Counted from the first letter of the stretch, positions 44,869 through 56,832 are shown. The stretch: 64,000 nucleotides of DNA from Gnomoniopsis sp. IMI 355080 (GCA_027946555.1 JAPEVC010000021.1:62001-126000); one strand, 5' to 3'. Translations and numbers: made by a program. The notes: generated by a model not told the origin, from the letters alone.

Positions 44869-46302
44869 GGGTCAACACCCTTCTCGTATTTCCCACCGGC
44901 TCCCTTTCGACTAAGCTATTTCTGGCACCACTTATAATGCGGCATCGATTGCATTGCGAACTTTCGTTTACGGGTCGCTTCGATTGCCTGGAGACAGTCG
45001 ATGGAAAGACGTCATGATGCCTTCAAAGGGTGCCGGAGGGATGTCTCTCTTTGTTTCTCGGCTGGCGTTAATACAATCGGCCGTGGTCGTCCCTTAACTT
45101 ACTCAATACGCCTCAAACGTCACCGCGCATTATCTATCTTCATGGGACCGGCGCGTCACCTTTGGTTGGGACAAATACACGGCAGGGGTTGAGTTACTCT
45201 TCTGCAAATTAGGATCAGAAACAGCGGTGTCGTTTTGCCCACATCTGATTCTGATAGCGGTGCAGTCTGGATGGGCAGTGGATATTTGTGAGGGTGCCTC
45301 GTACGTACGGAAGGACCAGAAATCAGAGACAAGGGCAGCTGTGTTGTGTGTGAGGTTGGCGAATCGGTACAACAAGGGATCCGCCACTGTCAGGAGGCTC
45401 TCGACGTAAATACTTCTCGATCTCTTATATTGGAGGTGGACGAATTTTCCAATGTGGCCAGCTTGCTCGTCCCCCTCTCTGCCTAATGCGCGGCACACAT
45501 GGGCAAGTGGGAACATGGGCTTTAGGGAACAGATTTTGTTTGCGGACAACAGCCTCTTGGGATGCCGGATTTTCCCGGCTGGTAGTGGTCGTTTTCCCTT
45601 TCATCTCCTTTATGCTTGCGAGCTCTTGTTTCTTCTTTGATAATTTCACGGGCTGTTGCGTTGTCATCGTCATCGTCGTGTTGCATCTTTTCTTCCCAGA
45701 CTCAGGAAAGCTAAACCCTTGGGTTCATAGTTGCTCTAGGTAGCACCTCTCAGCGTTGTGTGAGGTGGATGCATCTTATGTACAATACCAGTTAGCTTGT
45801 CTCTTAACTCCGTGTCCTCTCTGATCTATGATTATATGTGTCGAGGTACTGTCAGGCCTCAATTTATCTCATACAGCCTAGGTGTCAATTAACCTTCCTG
45901 CTCAGTCTAGTATTACTTGACTGTAGACACCATAGCTAGTGCTTCATGAAAGCCTGGTCATTCAAGCAGAAGATCGGAGTGCAGGAAGTACTGAGCAATC
46001 CCAATCTGCAAAAGACCTATGCAAGTGGCAGAAATGGCAGTATCTTGTTGGGCAAGTGTATATGCTGTAGCGACAGGACATCTCCCACGGTGATGCGTAC
46101 AACCTCTGACGAATTCTTGGGCACCTTGACCTTTGAGTCTTGTCTAGGACTGCCAACTCCTTACGATTCACCGCTGGAAAATACACGCGATTCTTCATTC
46201 ATCCCATTCCAAGGTTTGATACCCAACCACACTGTATGAGGGCAATCCCGGCAAAGACCCCGAAACCAGCCACTTCTCACGCTCTCACAAACTGTATATT
46301 GT
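44869..46302. other. Intergenic, no gene seen
   Basis: About 1.4 kb downstream of RHO1 and downstream of the cysteine-rich microprotein gene. Lys/Thr-rich short frames at 45425-45673 (-) look like low-complexity 3' flank rather than a gene. Confidence 0.45.
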
Positions 46303-46453
46303 TTACTGAGGGCAGGTCTGGGTGTTCAAAACGAGTTAACCCTCTCGTATCTTAAAGATGAGGAGTTGGAGGACATACCGCGCCGCAGCTACCACAGGAC
46401 TTGGAAGTACCGTCAGACGCAGCTCCACACTTGGGACAGGCAGATCCGTGCAT
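46303..46453 (-). CDS. 29-residue cysteine-rich microprotein (zinc-knuckle or metallothionein-like)
   Basis: Model: complement(join(46303..46317, 46379..46453)). The ATG at 46453 has a strong context (CAAAATGC). Exon 1 is 25 codons and ends at a GTATGT donor. A 61-nt intron ends in CCCAG, and the last exon is four codons plus TAA. Five cysteines are arranged C-x2-C-x10-C-x2-C-x3-C: C6, C9, C20, C23, C27. The two CPxCG/CGxCG-like knuckles would suit one tetrahedral zinc, as in a minimal zinc ribbon, or a metallothionein-type cluster. Residues between the knuckles are small and polar (GAASDGTSKS), and there is no signal peptide. Splicing adds CPQ in register with the cysteine pattern, which argues against chance. 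An upstream in-frame extension to 46639 lacks coding character. Confidence 0.55.
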
Positions 46454-47691
46454 TTTGCTGTCGGGGAGGATAGGAGTACTTGGTGGGACGAGTTGAGTTG
46501 AAGTGTGTTCTTTTCTTGGATCCGTAATCAAAGATGTCTGTGGTTCAGACTGAGAGTCAAGTATCGTGAAGATCAAGATAGAGTTGCGAGCCAGAAAGCG
46601 GGGTCCTTGCTGTCTTGTCTCTTTTTTTTCCCAAGGCACTGATTGGAACCGCTAATACGACGCATGACATTCGCTCCTGCCTTTGGAACGTGCTATCTGA
46701 ATCAACAGCACATGCTCTCGTGATCTGGGAAGCCGAGCATTTTCCTTCACTCCACTTTGGGGCAACATGCATGAGCTGCAGGTCGAGTGGGCAGAATGTC
46801 ACCCGGATCACCGGGAGTGATGCTGGACCAATGGAGCCTAATAGCCACGTCCGCCACTGCCGGTCCAGACTACTCCATGCAACTTGGCCTTGGGGGTGCT
46901 TATCGTGGTCCAATATGGAATACCATATGTTCCAAGATTCATGCCGCATTTCGGCCGGCTTTTGCAGACAAATACCGTCGAATACCACCGAGCACCCCAA
47001 CTATCTGGTAGGCGTGTGTGTCTCGTTTCCCACGCCTCCCTCCCTATTTGAGCCAATCGTCTTCAACTCGACGACCTAAGACATCTAGGTGGGTATCAAA
47101 GAGACCAAATAACGACATATGCAGCTTTCATAGCCCGATAAACTGCACCCTCTCGGCTCAACACCTCACTTGGGACACCTTGTCCTCGATGCAGGGTCGC
47201 CGGCTGACCTTGACCCGCTGCCCATAGGGCTTACACTTCACACGCGATCATCTAGGTATGCCGACAATTTGTGTCATTTTTCCTTTACCTGTTTTTCAAA
47301 AGAAGAAAAAACAAGAAGAAAAAAGAGAGATAAACCAGAAGAATGGCGGGACGGCCTCGAGTGGTATAGTTGCCAGGATGTATGGAACGGTGTCCTGTGG
47401 GCTGGCACAGTCCCGCAGCTTCATTGTGTTCTTCAGGAGGCTGACTACAGCGCGTGCCTTCTAGGCCACAAATACATGCTGCTAATGACACAAGTACACC
47501 ATATCTTCTGCATCCAGTATGTGTCCCCTCCTCGAAAGTGGCTGGCTTGGCTAACCAGCCCAGCATGGTCTATGCAACATGCTGCTTTCCTGATCTTCTG
47601 TGAGCCCGCCCAGACCTTTTTTATACAGTAAATCTACCATGAATCTATGCACCCACAACTCCTGACGCCTGGCCTCTGAAATTGATTTACT
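46454..47691. other. Intergenic, no gene seen
   Basis: About 1.2 kb. Overlapping frames on both strands (for example 46615-47079 and 47170-47631, +) lack start, splice or family support. A purine-rich AAGAAGAAAAAAC tract lies near 47300. Confidence 0.45.
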
Positions 47692-49643
47692 TCACATGCA
47701 TTGGGTAGCGCCTCCTTCGCCTGTTTGCAACGGTCAGTGCATATCATAAAGCTGTGTTGGCACGCAAGAGGAGCGGCTCACCTTTTATCATCTTCCCCAC
47801 CGCCTGGAACGTGCTGATGACCATTACACAGCACCCAAACGCCACGACCGCCATTGCCATGTACGTCTTCCAGGAGCGCGTGGTCAGCTTGATGTAGCAT
47901 AACGGTGGAAGGATGTATGCCATTGCACACGCGCTCGTCGCGCCCACCAACTCGAATACGGATCCCAGATCGCAAGTAGAAATGCTGAGTACCATAGCGC
48001 TTATTATCAGGCTGGTGCTGAAAATGAGGTGTAGATGCATGTTGAACGGCTCGCCGGGAAAATAGTAATTGAGCATCACCTCTCGACAGACAAAAGCTTC
48101 CAGGGGCAGGGTCGTGAGCATGTTTAACCCAAAGCACAGCCGTGCGATATTCACCATTGTATTGTCGGCTGGAAAGTTGTTGAGTACATTGCCAAGCGTC
48201 TTGTCGCCAAAGGTGAGAAAGCCGGCCAGCGCCATGAGCATGCAGGCGAGCATAGAGACACCGGTTGAGATATGGGTCACTTTGCTGAAACGATCGATAG
48301 TCGGCGTTTCCAGTGAGCCGTATATTAAAAGGGAATTGTGGTGGCAGACGAATGCTAGAAACATCATTAGGACTCGTACGGCGAAAAGCACAGCCATAGA
48401 CTCACCGAATGATATGACGCCTATAGCTTGAAATATGCCATTATTGATCGTGAGAAGCGGCGTCGAAAACCCGCCACGGTCTGCTGTAGGCGTGAGCAGG
48501 CCCTGTACAACGACTGTGACAATAATGATGACCATGCTGATCAAGGCCAGTGTGCTGGCTTTCGCAAGCTATTGGAAGGTCAGTATCCGGCTCAAACCCA
48601 CTGTTATATGGGCTTGGGAAGTGACATACCTTGGCAATATCTCTATACAACGTCAAAGGAAAACTAACAGCCAGAATGAATACCACGATGACCACTCTCC
48701 TATCAGCCATCATTCCCACTAGAGGCATATCTCTCAAGCCAGGCACGACAGCTTGCAACACATGTGGTATAGTGTCTCCCACAATCACACCAAAGGCCAC
48801 CATTCCGCCAAATGCAAATATCCACTGTGCAAGACTGATAGCGATGAGCCCGCTCTTACCGAAGCACTTTTCCACCGTCCCTTGGAAGCTGTCCGCGCCC
48901 GCCAGCTTACTGTTGATGACAATCAGGCAGATTGTCCAATCCACTACGATCGTGAGACCAATCAGCAACAGTATGCCCGAAAGCAGCCCCGCCTGCTTGA
49001 AAGCATAGGGTTGTCCAATGATCCCAGCGCCGATGATACTGTTCGCCATGTTCATGAAAGCACTCCTCAAATTGCTTTTTGGCCTCGATCGCTCAGCCTC
49101 GGCCCAGCTGTGCACATCATCGAACTCGCCAGCCCAGGGACTATTTGCCAACTCAACGCTCGGGGCTGTTATGCCCGTCAGTAGCGGCCGGCGATGCTGC
49201 CCGCCGTGCGCATGGTCGTCGATTTGGAAGTCCAAGTCATCGAGGCTGTCGCGATCGTCGGCTTCGTCCGTGCTACCTATGGAGCGTCGCGAGTCCGTCT
49301 CGAAGCTCGTCACCGTGCCGTTGGGTGTGAGACCATGCAGGATGGTTGGATTCGGGTCGAATCGTACGCGGTTCGGAGTGCGTGGTGTCGAGGTGGTCGA
49401 GGGGGCGTCCGTGAACGAGGACCGCCGTATGCGCACTGCGGGCTTGATGTGCCGTCCGTTTGCTGGCGTGGTTGAGACAAGTGAGGCGCCTGCTGTTTCT
49501 GCTGTGTGTTCTGTGTCCTCATCGTGCTCGTCTGCGCCATCTGCCTCGGGGGAGAGCAAGCCTACGTTCTCGTGGTCTCGGACGGCAGCAGTGCCAGGTT
49601 CGGCAACGGGCGGATTGTGATGTTGCAATCTGGCCTTGGCCAT
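47692..49643 (-). CDS. Vacuolar amino acid transporter (AVT family, AAAP superfamily)
   Basis: Model: complement(join(47692..47720, 47782..48354, 48406..48568, 48630..49643)), 592 aa. A cytosolic, Ser/Asp-rich N-terminal region of about 190 residues includes a basic RIRRSSF site. About eleven membrane helices of the amino acid/auxin permease fold follow, starting AFMNMANSIIGAGIIGQPYAF, the conserved substrate-site helix. Further landmarks are FAFGGMVAFGVIVGDTIPH, AIGVISFAFVCHHNSLLIYG and LTTLPLEAFVCREV. The protein most resembles Avt-type exporters of amino acids from the vacuole. A 51-nt intron without in-frame stop (48355-48405) must be removed to restore the ISFAFVCHHNS motif. The last intron exchanges the read-through tail for GEGGATQCM. 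Substrate is not deducible. Confidence 0.92.
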
Positions 49644-50468
49644 CGTGGTGAGAGCTCTATTGCGCAATCATTTTTGGGGACAACGTCAATTGAAAAAGAC
49701 TGGCCGTTTGGCTGGGAAGAGGGAAAAAGGTGTAGGAATACAATATACTGCGTGATAGACTGGTATCACGCTGACGATAGTCTGGCCTGTAGTTGATGAC
49801 TTGGGTACGTGGACCAGGCAGGGGTCTAGGTCCCCTGCCAAGCCGGGCCCAGCGCCGGATACGGATTATAATAGAACAAGCCTGCGAAGTACGACACAAA
49901 TGTTCAAAGAATAGTAGAACAGCTAGTAGGAGAAATTAAGGTACATGTGTACTGTATGCGTGCTGCCTGCAAAGATTGAAAACACACATTATCGCAAAGG
50001 TCGCATTATTCTCCAACGGAATACTCCCTATTGGCTACCCCAGGAGCAGTCAAGACACGCAGTGTACAATAGGTATTGTAGTGGACCCATTCCATTACAT
50101 GGTATCTTTGAAGCCGTCACAAAATGACAAAGGTCGCAAATGAAACATATGAAAGCCCCAAAATTTTTATTGAATAGAAAGCCCTTCAACTTTGGGTCGG
50201 GCGTTATTAGTTGGCACATATGCCCATTACACGTATATATATGTATGTACCAAGTTCCCGAGGTTTGCGACCTCTCACATGCGCTTCCTGACACAACTCC
50301 TATCAGGGCTGGGTATCATGCAGAAAACAAATGCCATGATGTCCTTTTTCGACCAAATTACAGCCACGACATATGCAAATGTGTGTCGTAGATCGGCCAA
50401 ATGCAAAAGGGACGTATGTGTTATGTCCGCGCTAAAACGTTGCCCGAATGCACATATGCAGGATCCGC
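49644..50468. other. Intergenic, no gene seen
   Basis: About 820 bases upstream of the transporter and downstream of the protease gene; AT-rich near 50150-50250. No coding signal. Confidence 0.5.
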
Positions 50469-52119
50469 CTAAATCGCCAATACTGCCATGAGAGCAACAA
50501 CACACATAATGTATGAAGCTCTTATCGACTCCTTTGGAGCCCCGGAAGCTGATACTGTAGTTTTGGTGGCCCCAGCTGACTCTGCGGCGGCCGTTGAACT
50601 GCTTGATGAGCTGGAAGTGGCGGTGCTACTGGCGCTGCTTGTTGTCGATTCGCAAGACGACGCCGTTGAGTTCTTAGTGGCAAATCCTTGAAACCAGTTA
50701 GTAACGTAGAAACCGTGTGGCTGTTAGACCGTGTGCATTCCACTCACCAACCCGCGACGCGTCCGCGTCAAAAACGGTATAGACATTCTTGAGAAATACA
50801 TCTCCTAGTAACCAGGCACCAGCGACCACCTCGCGTCCATAAATATTGCTGGTGCAGATGCCACTGCTTGACGGCGACGACAGCCAGTCCTTCACAGAGA
50901 CCTCGCGATCCACCCCAGAAAACGTGATAATGATAGGCTGCGCACTATCACAAGGGGCAGTGTAAGTGACGTTATCCGTGCTACTTGCCCCTGGAATGAG
51001 CTCGTGGAGTGCTACCACGTCAGCTGATGGCGCGAATGCATAGGTCGTCCCGGTGTCGATATATGCCAGCCGGTTAGTGATGCCAGCTTTGGTGCCATTG
51101 TAAGCAACATCGTCCATTGCGATTGCCCAATCTCCACCTGCATCGGAATCAACTGCAGTGTAAGTGATATCACCGGTGAATTTGCTTGAGTCGGTTCCTC
51201 CGAAGGTGAGCTCCCCAGTGTTCAAACAATCCGTGTGCCTGTTCAGATTGACACCGAAAACGTTGGAAGTAAGGATCTTTTCCGACTTGATGGTGCTCAC
51301 GAAGTTGTCTGTCGACCCGCTAGCCATAGACAGCCCCAGAATCCCGTCGAACGCAAAATGCGTGAAGTCATCCGAGGTGATGTTGGCCACCCCGAACTCC
51401 ATAGTGAGCTCGACCGACGCGATGGATATCGAATCTTTTGCCAAAGTTCCTGAGACCGAGCCAGTCCCGTAGGCTATGGAAAATGTCTCTCCAGTCGCTT
51501 CGTATGTCGTCGAATCTGAAGCCTTCCACGTTGTATGATCCTGGCACGCCGTTGAGGTGCAATCCGATCCCATGATCCAGGACGAGCCTGCTCCAGTATC
51601 GCATAATAGATAAACAGGATCAGCTTTGGAACCAAGCTTAGCCTCCACAAAGTAAGAGATATCTGAACCATCCTGATCGATGCCCACGCTGTTTGTAGCC
51701 GATGGTGTTTCTGCTGTTGATACGGAGAAGGCATTCGCTCTTTTGATTGGGTCTTCGGAGCGGGTAAGCGTCGAGACAACCCTCTTCGACCTGAACTTGC
51801 GCCTTAGTCGTTCCGCCTGTCGTGCCGCTATAGTCGCGGGATCTTGGTCGCCCTACATTCGCGCATCAGTTGTGCTCCAGAAGCTTTTGGAATCCATTGG
51901 ACGTACCGGAGAAGACCTTTGGGTGAGCTTGAAAGTCAACAGATCACCCACATCGGCATCTCGAGACGCTGCTTGATGCAGCTCACCAGCTGGCATACTC
52001 CTCTTGTCTTCATCTTGACAGCCATGATACTCATCGCAGGCATATATTGGAATATATGGGTAGAACGCTTGTGCGAACGTAGCCCATATCGACAAAGTTA
52101 TGAAAGCCGCACGGTGCAT
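50469..52119 (-). CDS. GPI-anchored pepsin-type aspartyl protease (yapsin-like)
   Basis: Model: complement(join(50469..50686, 50748..51852, 51907..52119)), 511 aa. A signal peptide (residues 1-19) is followed by a propeptide with dibasic KR sites at 94-95 and 108-109, suited to Kex2 processing. The A1 protease domain then begins around residue 135. The catalytic aspartates are D156 (LLCDTGAGSSWIMG) and D337 (AYIDTGTTYAFAP). The FDGILGLSM flap-side motif and FLKNVYTVFDADASRVGFA end of the domain are present. The final exon encodes a Ser/Thr/Ala-rich stalk, then an omega-site-like SASGAP and a hydrophobic C terminus (IMCVVALMAVLAI), the signature of a GPI anchor. It is therefore expected at the plasma membrane or wall, cleaving wall or secreted proteins. 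Confidence 0.93.
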
Positions 52120-54118
52120 GATTGCGCTGGCTGGTGACTCGTATCAATCCTCGCATGTAAATCTCAGATTTCCTTCAGCCTGAGTTGAGATAATGGCACA
52201 CGTAGGGAACTGTGTTCGGAAGAATGTGTCGATACGAGAGGTTTCAGCAGCTCCACTAGGCACTTTTTTCTCCTTGGAATTGCGCCTTCACAAGGACGTA
52301 AGGCGGAGGAGTAGGTCTGGCAATGTTGAGCCCGGAGAACAGTAAAGTCCTGGGCAAGAGCAAGAGAAATGATCCTTAGTACCTGACCCTGGCCCCCCAC
52401 CAGACGGTATTAGAGTATTACAGGTTATGTACGGCGCATTGGCGAAAATATAAACAGGTCTACGCTTCGAGAAAGGTCGAGTCGGAGGGCAACGTGAAGA
52501 AATGGTGGTTGCCGCAGTTATGGTGACTGGAACTTGATCGGCGGCGTTTGCCAGGTCTATGACCGTCTCCGAGACAAAGACGCCACGCAAAAGGACGAAT
52601 GCTGAGCAAGGGGAAACCAGAAACGCACGTCAAATCCAGGCAGCGCGTACCAGGAAGAATTTGTCCTGGAGAAATAGTCGTCGTTGAGGGCCTGGGGATT
52701 GGGGAGGGGTGAGGAAGGGAAAGGAATCAAAACAAGCAACTCGAGACCCAGATACAATACAGTGCATATCATCAAGACGGTCGAGTCGACCGAGTGGAGG
52801 CAGTGGTGGGTGGAGAGGAGGTTGGCAGGTTGGATGTTGCCGCAGCATGATTACAACCCCGGAAATGACCCACCGCGACTTGCAGCTCAGTGCCCAGATC
52901 GACCAGCATCATCACGACGTCTTTCTCCTTTTGGACTGCCCTCGAGCGGCTGCGCAGCGCAGGGGGAAAGCTGCGTTGTGACCCTGAACAGCCCGAATTA
53001 TGCCCCCCTGCATTCACTTGCGCGGATCAACAAGCAGACCACCCTGCCAGCCCTGCCTTGGTACGGCGCACGCTCAAGGCGCAGGCGTTCATTGGCGTCG
53101 CTGGCGTTGGCTGGATCTCGCGCGGCTCGAGTCGAGTTTGACCAAGTAACACTGCAGGAGTTTTCCCATGGTTGGGCCGTGCATTCAACACGATATTTCC
53201 GTCGGGCTCCTGATACTTTGCAGATCAACCCGCGCGCATGTTCTCGATCTCAATTTGAATCGTACTTGGCGCCTTGGTACGAGAGCCTCTTCCTAAGCAA
53301 GGCGGGCAGCGACGGGTTGACATTGTGACACACTTTTCCAATCCGCAAAGGGAAGCCATCTCATTACGGTAAACTCTAACAGGTCAAGCTTCACCTGTCG
53401 AGCCAGGGTTCTCCATCAAGCTGATAAAACTAAGTCTATCGGTTCTTATTTTGGGAGACCCACTGCAATGACACGACTGCTATACGAACCATTCGGTGCT
53501 GATTCATTTTGGAAATGTTCGATAAAACGAAAGCAATATGCAATGGAAACCCATCATGCTTGAATGCCAATCTGTCACCATTGCGACTACGTAGTATGTC
53601 ATAGTATGCTCGACAGACAAAGCACCAGTGTGGTCGAGGTTACATCCCTAATGCATCAGGCTGTCTAGAAGGGCTTCCGTGCACCTGTCGCTTGGTCGTC
53701 GTCTTGCCAATGGAGAGCTGTAACACCGTCAATAGCCCAGACTACGTATTGTTGCCGAGATGATGTCGAATTTGCGATCTTCATTGCGACGGCAATAGCC
53801 GGAGTGAAAGACACGACCATGAGAATTGCTCGGATATCGTTAAGAATTCGTGACTTGCAATTTCGGTTGGCGATCGACGGTATTGGAGCCTTCCAACGGC
53901 CATAGATTTCAAGAAAGCGAAATCGGCAGCATTGATGGCCTCTTCCCTTGCATATGAGGTAGCCACTCCCACTCCTCCTAGGTATCTACATACTATCTAG
54001 TAAGAACCTAAGGGGTACCTGACCTGCTGACCAACGGCAGCAAATCGAGCAAAGCGACAAGCCTTACTTTCCTGCGGGACTAGGCGAACCTCTCCTCCGT
54101 GAGACACGTGCCGCGGCA
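52120..54118. other. Intergenic, no confident gene
   Basis: About 2 kb upstream of the protease and downstream of the prenyltransferase gene. A 214-codon plus frame (52684-53328) is Arg/Ser/Pro-rich and looks like random GC-rich promoter sequence; not called. CCTAGGTA at 53977-53984. Confidence 0.45.
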
Positions 54119-55126
54119 TCATGGGCGCTGTCGGAATGTTTCACACCAGGACTTTATTTGTTCCACCACACAGCTGGGTCCCGGACTATCCGATTTACAG
54201 AGCAGCGAAGTCAGAGATTCTTGGAAAAGCGTTTGCCCGCTGTCCTCGAGAGCTCCAGACGCGGCAATTGTTCGCAGAAAAACCCATGTCGATTCATTCT
54301 TCCACTGGAGTGAGGTAGCAAGCTCAATGGTCTCGTTGAATACGGCACGAATGGCTGTGCCGTCGAGCTTCATCAGCAAGAATGTCAGGAATGACCAGCC
54401 GGAAACATCAGTGTGATTGCGGAAGCACCACGATTTTGTTGCAGCCATCAGATCGTGACAATTATAGTCCGCTTGATGTTTGATGGCGAGTCCTGTCAGC
54501 CAGCGAGCATGGCACCATCCATAATAGTTCTTTGGATGCCTCTCTCCAGCGACCATGATGATGCGATTCAAATCTTCCAACACATCAGGCTGCATTCCCA
54601 GGTTTCGACCAGTCTCAACTAGCCACCGGCGATGGCTCCATAGCGTGGGAGACTTTGTGTGTCTATGCAGGCGACTCGTAAGAAGACTATCCACAAGGGC
54701 TCTATCCCGTCGTAGTAGCTCCTTTTGTTGCGCCACCTCCATTTCCGACTGAATGAGCCTCTTCCTTGAATTTACAGCTGTGAGATGCTCAGGGTCCATG
54801 AGAAGTATCACGCTGGTGGTAGCGAGCAGATCATCGGCAGATAATGTAGTTCCCTCGGTCGAGTAGTGATCCCGGAATTTTTTCCGAGCAACAAGAAACG
54901 CCTGAACAAGTCCAATTTTGGACACCGCGACAGCATTCTCGTCCTGAAGTGTAAAGGTGTTGGCTTCAAGGGCGTGGCTCTTGGGCAGTATTTCAATCTC
55001 CAGCAGCGGCGCATCCTTCTCAACGTGGATCGGGCTCAGTGCTGCCGAAATGATGGTGAACGCAGTGGATACATCATTGCTATCGCACAGGGCTCGGAGA
55101 ATATCTTTATCGAGAGCTCGAGACAT
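54119..55126 (-). CDS. Protein prenyltransferase alpha-subunit repeat protein (PTAR1-like)
   Basis: Single exon, 335 aa from the ATG at 55126. PPTA repeats are visible: PEHLTAVNSRKRLI, SPTLWSHRRWLVETG, HPKNYYGWCHARWL, DVSGWSFLTFLLMKL and NESTWVFLRT, the W-based helical hairpin repeats of farnesyl/geranylgeranyl transferase alpha subunits. The N-terminal third is divergent, as in human PTAR1, which pairs with the RabGGT beta subunit to form GGTase-III for Ykt6. Standard FTase/GGTase-I alpha (Ram2) and RabGGT alpha (Bet4) have more regular repeats and different starts, so PTAR1-like (yeast Ecm9-like) is the better guess. Length agrees with fungal members. Tail ends SWCETFRQRP. Confidence 0.85.
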   Translation of the reverse strand: MSRALDKDILRALCDSNDVSTAFTIISAALSPIHVEKDAPLLEIEILPKSHALEANTFTLQDENAVAVSKIGLVQAFLVARKKFRDHYSTEGTTLSADDLLATTSVILLMDPEHLTAVNSRKRLIQSEMEVAQQKELLRRDRALVDSLLTSRLHRHTKSPTLWSHRRWLVETGRNLGMQPDVLEDLNRIIMVAGERHPKNYYGWCHARWLTGLAIKHQADYNCHDLMAATKSWCFRNHTDVSGWSFLTFLLMKLDGTAIRAVFNETIELATSLQWKNESTWVFLRTIAASGALEDSGQTLFQESLTSLLCKSDSPGPSCVVEQIKSWCETFRQRP

Positions 55127-55280
55127 CTTCCCTCGACTGCACTATTCCTGATGCTTTCGTCAGCACCTAGCACAGGAAGCACAATTTGCTAGCTTACCAC
55201 TGGCGCGCGTGAAACTTTGTTGGGAACACTGTGGTTCACATGATCGCTATGGTATACCCAGATGGATGAAATTGGTCATC

Positions 55281-55290
55281 TACCTAGGTA
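55281..55290. repeat. TACCTAGGTA palindrome
   Basis: Perfect 10-bp palindrome about 155 bases upstream of the PTAR1-like start (minus gene); member of the recurrent motif family. Confidence 0.8.
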
Positions 55291-55649
55291 ATCTTGCAGA
55301 ACCGTCCCAGTCGCGTCTTATTGTGATGAGGCTTTGAGGGATGCATGTGGAAAAAGGCTGCCAGGACATCGACATACGATGCTTAGTCATACAGAGCACA
55401 GGTTCCTAAGCTGCCCCAATTCCCGGCCATGTTTCTGTACAATAGTCGACAGCATGCCATCTATCAGCACATACGATCACATGTACGAGAGCATATCGGA
55501 TCCCGTTCGTTCTCTTTTAGTCAAGCTCGTAAGAGGTCGAGTAGTAGTCAGGTGGGTGACCTCTTGCGCATTCCGGCTGCTGTATGTTTTCACACACCGT
55601 TATTCTTTTAGGCCTCCCTTTTCTTTGTCACTCAAAATGTCCAGGCTAA

Positions 55650-55841
55650 TTACGTAGTATGACTTTCTTTGCAAAGTTCAGGATGTTTCTGTCGTTTCTT
55701 CATCTGGGACCGCCAGAGAACGCCTTTCCAGTAAGGCAGGACGATGGCGTTCTCGGGCTGGGCACGAACGTGCGAGGCGTTGGAGTCAATGACGATCACT
55801 TTGGAGTGGTCACGGCTGAGGTCAGATAGGTCCTTGGCGCC
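55650..55841 (-). pseudogene. Tim50-like (HAD phosphatase fold) gene fragment
   Basis: One minus frame encodes GAKDLSDLSRDHSKVIVIDS followed by HVRAQPENAIVLPYWKG. This matches the Tim50 segment around (V)KDLSxLNRDxSKVIxID and QPENAIxLPxWKG, the core of the HAD-like domain. Downstream residues (VLWRSQMKKRQKHP..) diverge and stop at 55650-55652. Upstream, the family's DLLVH and KRPGVDYFL blocks are not found in any frame; only a weak RKGVDG occurs in another frame near 56010. It looks like a stranded exon of a duplicated or decayed gene, not the functional TIM50. Confidence 0.5.
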
Positions 55842-56832
55842 GGGCGTGGAGCAGGAGGGTTGTTGTTGAACTCAGTTGGCACCTTGGAAGGCCAACGAGG
55901 AAGATATTGTCTTATGTGTGACCATGATTGACATTCAAAGGCGAGGAAGCGGGCATATCTGACTGGGTACCCGTTGCTCGTCGAAAAGTTCAGGCCATCA
56001 ACGCCTTTCCTCCCTCGAGGCCTGTACATGATTCCAGCTCTTTTTCTCGATTTTGCCCTATGTGGGCATCATTGCGCAAACCTCATTGTGCTGGGCATTC
56101 GAGACCATATGCGACAGGACAGTACTGAAGCCCGGGCAAATGTCACAGTGAGATGCCAGCTCAACACGGTCTTTCATGAACTGAGCGCCCAGTCCATTGC
56201 GCTGAGCCGTTGATGGAGTTCAGTTGCCACAGCCATGTTGACCTGTGATTGGTTATTAGCAAGGTCATCATATATGCTAGGGCCCTAGAACTCAAGCAGG
56301 CTCGAAGACCATCAAATCTTTCCCAGACTCATCTATTTCTAGTGACGATCTCTGCTGGCTTCTCAGGGGCACCATATCGCTTGTCAAGATGTCCGGGGGT
56401 TCTCCTCCCAGCGTGGCGACGTGGTAAAAGCGTATCTGCTGGGTTGGTGTGCTTCGAGTCCCAAACACCACAACCGTCGCTCCGACGGCGTATTTCATGC
56501 ACGGAACACACAAGCTGGAGATGATCACAATCATCGCAATGCTCAATTTCCTCGAAAGAGCCCACCGATAGCTCTGACCTGAAACTATTCGATTTGATTG
56601 GCTGTTTCTTTGCCCAGCCACAAGGCAATTATGTTATCATGATTTTTCTACCTTCCCCCAAAGTTATGTAACCCGTGATGATCCTCTACTGCAGAGGCCA
56701 AATCAATCATTGGATAGCCACAATGGCTTGCTCCTCTCGTCTTGTCATTGCGCCTCGATAGCTGACCAATCTTCGCATGACTGTAATTCCTCGCGCAGTC
56801 TTGGGTACCCGAACAGGGCTCGTTCTCGAAGT
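55842..56832. other. Intergenic/decayed sequence, no intact gene
   Basis: About 1 kb between the Tim50-like fragment and SEC61 gamma. A minus frame at 56292-56621 has some natural-looking peptide (GATVVVFGTRST, LEIDESGKDLMVFE) and might belong to the same decayed locus, but no family is recognised. Confidence 0.4.

Noticed and set aside
47170..47631. 153-codon plus frame with Trp- and Lys-rich sequence
   Set aside because: No family resemblance, poly-purine tract inside, lies in the 3' flank of the transporter gene.
49018..49620. 200-codon plus frame opposite the amino acid transporter
   Set aside because: Antisense shadow of the transporter's N-terminal exon, generated by its Ser/Asp/Thr codons.
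52684..53328. 214-codon plus-strand open frame
   Set aside because: Arg/Ser/Pro-rich sequence without domain, splice signals or start context; typical chance frame in GC-rich promoter DNA.
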